Shown: one piece after another, positions 60,064-64,000 of the stretch | How positions within the stretch are numbered: position 1 is the stretch's first letter | Layout: every line of letters starts with the position of its first letter | Source of the DNA: a bacterium | GTDB taxonomy: Bacteria > Pseudomonadota > Alphaproteobacteria > Rhodobacterales > Rhodobacteraceae | Direction: 5' to 3' | Assembly: GCA_016124195.1 (NCBI GenBank) | Contig: WGOE01000004.1 | Coordinates: 124,001 to 188,000, forward strand | Length of the DNA: 64,000 bases | Notes under the pieces: model-generated | Told to the model about the DNA's origin: nothing | The model's input: the letters and a program-made list of their open reading frames with translations, nothing else | Database searches by the model: none | Translations under genes and position numbers: made by a program

Positions 60064-62469
60064 GTGGACAAGACAGTGAACGACCTCAGCCTCACCCCCA
60101 AGATCTTGCAAGCCGATGTGTTGCGGCATCTGACCTCGACCCTTGGCAAGGATGAGCCCAACGCCTCGGTGTTCGACTGGCGCATGGCACTGTCGTTCGC
60201 GATCCGCGACCGGATCGTGGCACCGTGGTTTGCCTCGACCCGCAGGACCTGGGCCGAGGATCACAAGCGCGTCTATTACCTGTCGATGGAATTCCTGATC
60301 GGTCGTCTTCTGGAGGATGCCACCGTAAACCTCGGCCTGCGCGACACCGCAATCGAGGTCATGGCACAGTTCGGCCAGGATTTTCGCGCCATTGTCGAGG
60401 ATGAACCCGATGCCGCGCTTGGCAACGGCGGGCTGGGGCGCCTTGCGGCCTGTTTCATCGAAAGCATGGCGACGGTGGGCTGCCCTGCCTATGGCTACGG
60501 CATCCGCTATGAACACGGGCTGTTCCGGCAGCGCTTTGTCAACGGTCAGCAGGTCGAGGCGGCGGAGGATTGGCTGGTCCACCGCAACGCCTGGGAATTC
60601 GAACGCCCCGAAAGCGCCTATACCATCCCCTTCAAGGGCAATGTCGAAACCCGCGACGGGCGCGAGGTCTGGAACCCGGGCGAGACGGTCTATGCCTCGG
60701 CCTATGATACGCCGGTGATCGGCTGGCAGGGCAAATGGGCCAATACGTTGCGGCTGTGGTCGGCGCGGCCCACGACCTTGTTCGATCTGGACCGTTTCAA
60801 CCGGGGCGACTATGCCGCGGCGGCCGAGCCAGAGGCCTTGGCGCGCACCCTGTCCCGCGTGCTTTACCCAGATGACACGACCTATGCCGGCAAGGAACTG
60901 CGGCTGAAGCAGGAGTTTTTCCTGACCTCGGCCGCCCTGCAGGACATCTTGCGCCGGTATCTGGCCAACCATTCCGATCTGAGGGCGCTGCCGAAATTCG
61001 TGGCAATCCAGATGAACGACACCCATCCCGCGATCGCCGGGCCGGAACTGGTGCGGCTCTTGACCGACGAACACCACATGGGCTTTGACGATGCCGTGGC
61101 CACGGCGCGCGGCTGTCTGGGCTATACCAACCACACGCTTCTGCCCGAGGCCCTGGAACGCTGGGCCACCTTCACCTTCGGCAACGTCCTGCCGCGCCAC
61201 ATGCAGATTGTCGAGCGTATCGACGCCTGGCACCGCAACGCCTATCCCTCGCGCCCGCATTACGTGGGCATCGTCAAGCATCACGAGGTGCGGATGGGCG
61301 AACTGGCCTTCATCATGTCGCACAAGGTGAACGGGGTTTCCGCGCTGCATTCGGACCTGGTGAAATCCTCGCTCTTCCCGGAACTGAACCGCCTGCACCC
61401 CGACCGGATCGTGAACCAGACCAATGGTGTCACCCCGCGCCGCTGGCTCAGGATGTGCAACCAGCCGCTGTCAGGCCTGATCACCCAGACCATCGGCGAA
61501 GGCTGGGAGGACAACCTCGACCGCCTGACCGCGCTGGAGCCGCATATCGCCAACAGATCCTTCCGCGCCGAGTTCGACGCCGCCAAGCGGGTCAACAAGG
61601 TGGCGCTGGCGGCCTGGATCAAGGCGCAATGCGGCATCACCGTCAGCCCCGATGCCCTGTTCGACGTTCAGATCAAGCGCATCCACGAATACAAGCGGCA
61701 ACTTCTGAACATCCTGCAGACTGTGGCGCACTGGAACCGCCTGCGCGCCAATCCCGGCGGCAACCATGTGCCGCGCGTCAAGATCTTTGGCGGCAAATCG
61801 GCGCCGGGCTATGCGGTGGCCAAGGAAATCATCCATCTGATCAATGACGTGGCCGCCACCATCAACGCGGACCCCGTCACCGGCGATCTGTTGAAGATCG
61901 TCTATCCGGCCAATTACAACGTCTCGATGGCCGAACATCTGGTGCCGGCGGCCGACCTGTCCGAACAGATCTCGACCGCCGGGAAAGAGGCTTCGGGCAC
62001 CGGCAACATGAAGTTCATGATGAACGGCGCGCCCACCATCGGCACGCTCGACGGCGCCAATGTCGAGATTCTGCAAGAGGTCGGGGCCGATAACTTCTTC
62101 CTCTTCGGCATGACCACCGAAGAGGCCAACAAGCGCCGCGAGGACCCCGAACAATCGCGCAAGGCCATCGAGGCGAGCCCCGCCCTGCAGGTCGTCCTGC
62201 AGCAGATCGTCGAAGGACGGTTCTCTCCCGGTCAGACCGACCGCTATTATGGGCTGGTCGATCGCGTCTGGCACCACGATTATTTTCTCGTGGCAGCCGA
62301 TTTCGATGCTTATGATGCGGCTCAGGCCGAGGTCGACAAGGCATTCGCCAACCGCGACCGCTGGACCACGATGGCCGCGATGAACACGGCGCGGTCGGGC
62401 TTCTTCTCTTCGGATCGCACGATCCGGAACTACATGCGCGACATCTGGGACATCCCGTCCGCCTTGTGA
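60064..62469 (+). CDS. glgP: glycogen/alpha-glucan phosphorylase
   Basis: An 801-residue enzyme releasing glucose-1-phosphate from alpha-1,4-glucan with PLP. Landmarks: YYLSMEFLIGRLLEDATVNL, ALGNGGLGRLAACFIESMAT, YGIRYEHGLFRQ, NDTHPAIAGPELVRLL, and the PLP-lysine segment EASGTGNMKFMMNGAPTIGT. GTG 60064 begins the family-typical N-terminus; an in-frame GTG at 60076 is possible. It lies 26 nt upstream of glgB. Confidence 0.96.
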   Translation: MDKTVNDLSLTPKILQADVLRHLTSTLGKDEPNASVFDWRMALSFAIRDRIVAPWFASTRRTWAEDHKRVYYLSMEFLIGRLLEDATVNLGLRDTAIEVMAQFGQDFRAIVEDEPDAALGNGGLGRLAACFIESMATVGCPAYGYGIRYEHGLFRQRFVNGQQVEAAEDWLVHRNAWEFERPESAYTIPFKGNVETRDGREVWNPGETVYASAYDTPVIGWQGKWANTLRLWSARPTTLFDLDRFNRGDYAAAAEPEALARTLSRVLYPDDTTYAGKELRLKQEFFLTSAALQDILRRYLANHSDLRALPKFVAIQMNDTHPAIAGPELVRLLTDEHHMGFDDAVATARGCLGYTNHTLLPEALERWATFTFGNVLPRHMQIVERIDAWHRNAYPSRPHYVGIVKHHEVRMGELAFIMSHKVNGVSALHSDLVKSSLFPELNRLHPDRIVNQTNGVTPRRWLRMCNQPLSGLITQTIGEGWEDNLDRLTALEPHIANRSFRAEFDAAKRVNKVALAAWIKAQCGITVSPDALFDVQIKRIHEYKRQLLNILQTVAHWNRLRANPGGNHVPRVKIFGGKSAPGYAVAKEIIHLINDVAATINADPVTGDLLKIVYPANYNVSMAEHLVPAADLSEQISTAGKEASGTGNMKFMMNGAPTIGTLDGANVEILQEVGADNFFLFGMTTEEANKRREDPEQSRKAIEASPALQVVLQQIVEGRFSPGQTDRYYGLVDRVWHHDYFLVAADFDAYDAAQAEVDKAFANRDRWTTMAAMNTARSGFFSSDRTIRNYMRDIWDIPSAL

Positions 62470-62495
62470 CGGGGGCCCTCACGAAAGGACTGCGA

Positions 62496-64000
62496 ATGAC
62501 CGACCTACTCCTCGATTCCGGCACGGCACAGGCGATTGTGGAGGGGCGTCACGGCGATCCGTTCGCCGTTCTGGGCCCGCATCCGAGGGGCAAGGACTGG
62601 GTCGTCACGGCCTTCGTGCCGGGTGCCGTGAAACTGGCGCTGGTGCCGGCCGGCAAGGGCGCAAAGCCGGTCGAAGCCACTGAAAAGCCCGGCTTTCCCG
62701 GCCTCTTCCACGTCGTGATGCCCAAGAATGCCAACTACCGGTTCCGCGCCACTTCGGCCAACACGGAATGGGAGTTCGAGGACGCCTATCGCTATGGCCC
62801 GGTCCTGGGCGAGATGGACGAATATCTCTTGGGCGAGGGCACGCACCGGCGCATGTGGCAGGTGCTGGGCGCCCACCTGATCACGCATGAAGGCACGGCC
62901 GGCGTACATTTCGCGGTCTGGGCGCCCAATGCGCAGCGCGTCTCGGTCGTGGGCGATTTCAACATCTGGGACGGCCGGCGCAACCCGATGCGGCGGCGCG
63001 GCGCCACCGGGGTCTGGGAAATCTTCATTCCCGGCCTGAAGGAAGGGGCGAGCTACAAATACGAAATCCGCACGCCGGACGGTGCCATCCTGCCGCTCAA
63101 GGCCGATCCGGTGGGGTTTGGGTCGGAACATCCGCCGGCCAATGCCTCGGTGGTGCGCGACATCTCGGCCCGCGCCTGGGGCGATGCGGAATGGATGACG
63201 CGCCGGCAGGCCGCCCAGAACATCGAGGCGCCGATTTCCGTCTATGAGGTGCATCTGGGCTCGTGGAGGCGTGCGCCCGGCAACCGCATGCTGTCTTACC
63301 TGGAAATGGCTGAACAACTGGTCGATTATGTCGCCGACATGGGCTTCACCCATATTGAGATGCTGCCGGTTTCCGAATATCCGTTCGACGGCAGCTGGGG
63401 TTACCAACCGGTCGGTATGTTTGCCCCGACGATCCGCCACGGCACGCCGCAGGAATTCCGCACTCTGGTCGATGCCGCCCATGCCAAGGGGCTGGGCGTG
63501 TTGATCGACTGGGTGCCGGGGCATTTCCCGACCGATGCGCATGGTCTCGGCCGCTTCGACGGCACGGCGCTGTACGAACACCAGGACCCACGCGAGGGGT
63601 TCCATCAGGACTGGAACACCCTGATCTACAACTACGGCCGGATCGAAGTGTCGAACTACCTGATCTCCAACGCTTTGTATTGGTTGGAGGAATACCATAT
63701 CGACGGGCTCCGCGTCGATGCGGTGGCCTCGATGCTTTACCGCGACTACAGCCGCGCGGCGGGCCAGTGGATCCCCAACAAGGATGGCGGGCGCGAGAAT
63801 TACGAGGCGATCTCGGTTCTGCAGCGCACCAATGTGATCTGCTATGGCGAGGTTCCCGGCATCATGACGGTGGCCGAGGAATCGACCGCCTTTCCCGGCG
63901 TCTCGCGCCCCGTCGATGGCGGGGGCCTCGGCTTTGGCTTCAAGTGGAACATGGGCTGGATGAACGACACCCTGTCCTACATGCAAAAGGACCCGATCTA
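62496..64000 (+). CDS. glgB: 1,4-alpha-glucan branching enzyme (3'-truncated by the window)
   Basis: The first 501 codons of GlgB; the frame is open to the window end. Two N-terminal CBM48-like modules (residues about 1-100; 120-225 with FAVWAPNAQRVSVVGDFNIW) precede the GH13 barrel: EMLPVSEYPFDGSWGYQPVG, VLIDWVPGHFP, and DGLRVDAVASMLY with the nucleophile Asp. It forms alpha-1,6 branches on glycogen. ATG 62496 follows AAAGGA. With glgP it forms the glycogen locus, presumably continuing with glgC/glgA beyond the window. Confidence 0.95.
   Translation, partial: MTDLLLDSGTAQAIVEGRHGDPFAVLGPHPRGKDWVVTAFVPGAVKLALVPAGKGAKPVEATEKPGFPGLFHVVMPKNANYRFRATSANTEWEFEDAYRYGPVLGEMDEYLLGEGTHRRMWQVLGAHLITHEGTAGVHFAVWAPNAQRVSVVGDFNIWDGRRNPMRRRGATGVWEIFIPGLKEGASYKYEIRTPDGAILPLKADPVGFGSEHPPANASVVRDISARAWGDAEWMTRRQAAQNIEAPISVYEVHLGSWRRAPGNRMLSYLEMAEQLVDYVADMGFTHIEMLPVSEYPFDGSWGYQPVGMFAPTIRHGTPQEFRTLVDAAHAKGLGVLIDWVPGHFPTDAHGLGRFDGTALYEHQDPREGFHQDWNTLIYNYGRIEVSNYLISNALYWLEEYHIDGLRVDAVASMLYRDYSRAAGQWIPNKDGGRENYEAISVLQRTNVICYGEVPGIMTVAEESTAFPGVSRPVDGGGLGFGFKWNMGWMNDTLSYMQKDPI

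Overview
The window is a GC-rich chromosomal segment from an alphaproteobacterium, most likely a member of the Rhodobacteraceae (Rhodobacter/Paracoccus-like). This is judged from gene neighbourhoods (tmk-holB-tatD-MBL operon, MarC next to a retropepsin-like protease, Bcr/CflA-type MFS, glgP-glgB), high-GC third-codon usage, and a recombinase remnant beside tRNA-Ser. No database search was possible; all assignments rest on motifs and family resemblance seen in the translated sequence.

Layout. 1-5.1 kb: start of an exported protein (minus), lipB (minus), a peptidoglycan-binding-domain protein, tRNA-Leu(GAG), and an 810-residue RTX-repeat protein. The RTX protein ends in a Hint domain and carries an unusual VHL-like beta insert. 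5.2-10.8 kb: a polyamine-type ABC transporter (ATPase, binding protein, two permeases) ending in an agmatinase-family ureohydrolase, closed by a perfect 17-bp inverted repeat. 10.8-17.3 kb: a minus-strand housekeeping operon read in the order SPOR lipoprotein, D,D-carboxypeptidase, tmk, holB, tatD, MBL hydrolase, AEC permease.

18.1-32.2 kb: tRNA-Ser(TGA) followed by a decayed accessory island. Its left edge holds a tyrosine-recombinase N-terminus with an in-frame stop, the 3' end of an IS21 element, and an IS5-type transposase N-terminus. Its right edge holds an IS5-type C-terminus and an IS256-type remnant. Between them lie oxidative and small-molecule enzymes (FAD monooxygenase, SnoaL/NTF2 remnants, two SDRs, an ABM-like protein, a 4-OT-like tautomerase, an MDR quinone reductase, a DUF1348-type protein), a winged-helix/NB-ARC/TPR regulator of about 947 residues, and a ChaN-type protein preceded by a small translationally coupled ORF.

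32.3-42.5 kb: a polyol/sugar catabolic locus. A 2-oxoglutarate/Fe(II)-type oxygenase is divergent from an RbsA-RbsC-RbsB-type ABC transporter, followed by a threitol/arabitol-type SDR, DhaK, two DhaL proteins, and a SorC-type regulator fused to a second complete DhaK. The likely logic is uptake, oxidation to a ketose, then phosphorylation by a DHA-kinase-type enzyme.

42.6-50.6 kb: two tandem Tat-signal-bearing PCMT-like methyltransferases and a large membrane protein with a spermidine-synthase-like domain, followed by a MacA/MacB-type tripartite exporter. This is the least explained cluster. 50.6-64 kb: dusA, an MFS exporter, a TauE/SafE permease, a PhyH-like hypothetical, a retropepsin-like protease, MarC, an ABC-F protein, a VOC protein, ndk with a strong terminator, a TfoX C-terminal-domain protein, then glgP and a truncated-by-window glgB.

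The most interesting items are the regulator-DhaK fusion locus, the exported-methyltransferase/MacAB cluster, the RTX-VHL-Hint protein, and the decayed tRNA-Ser island.
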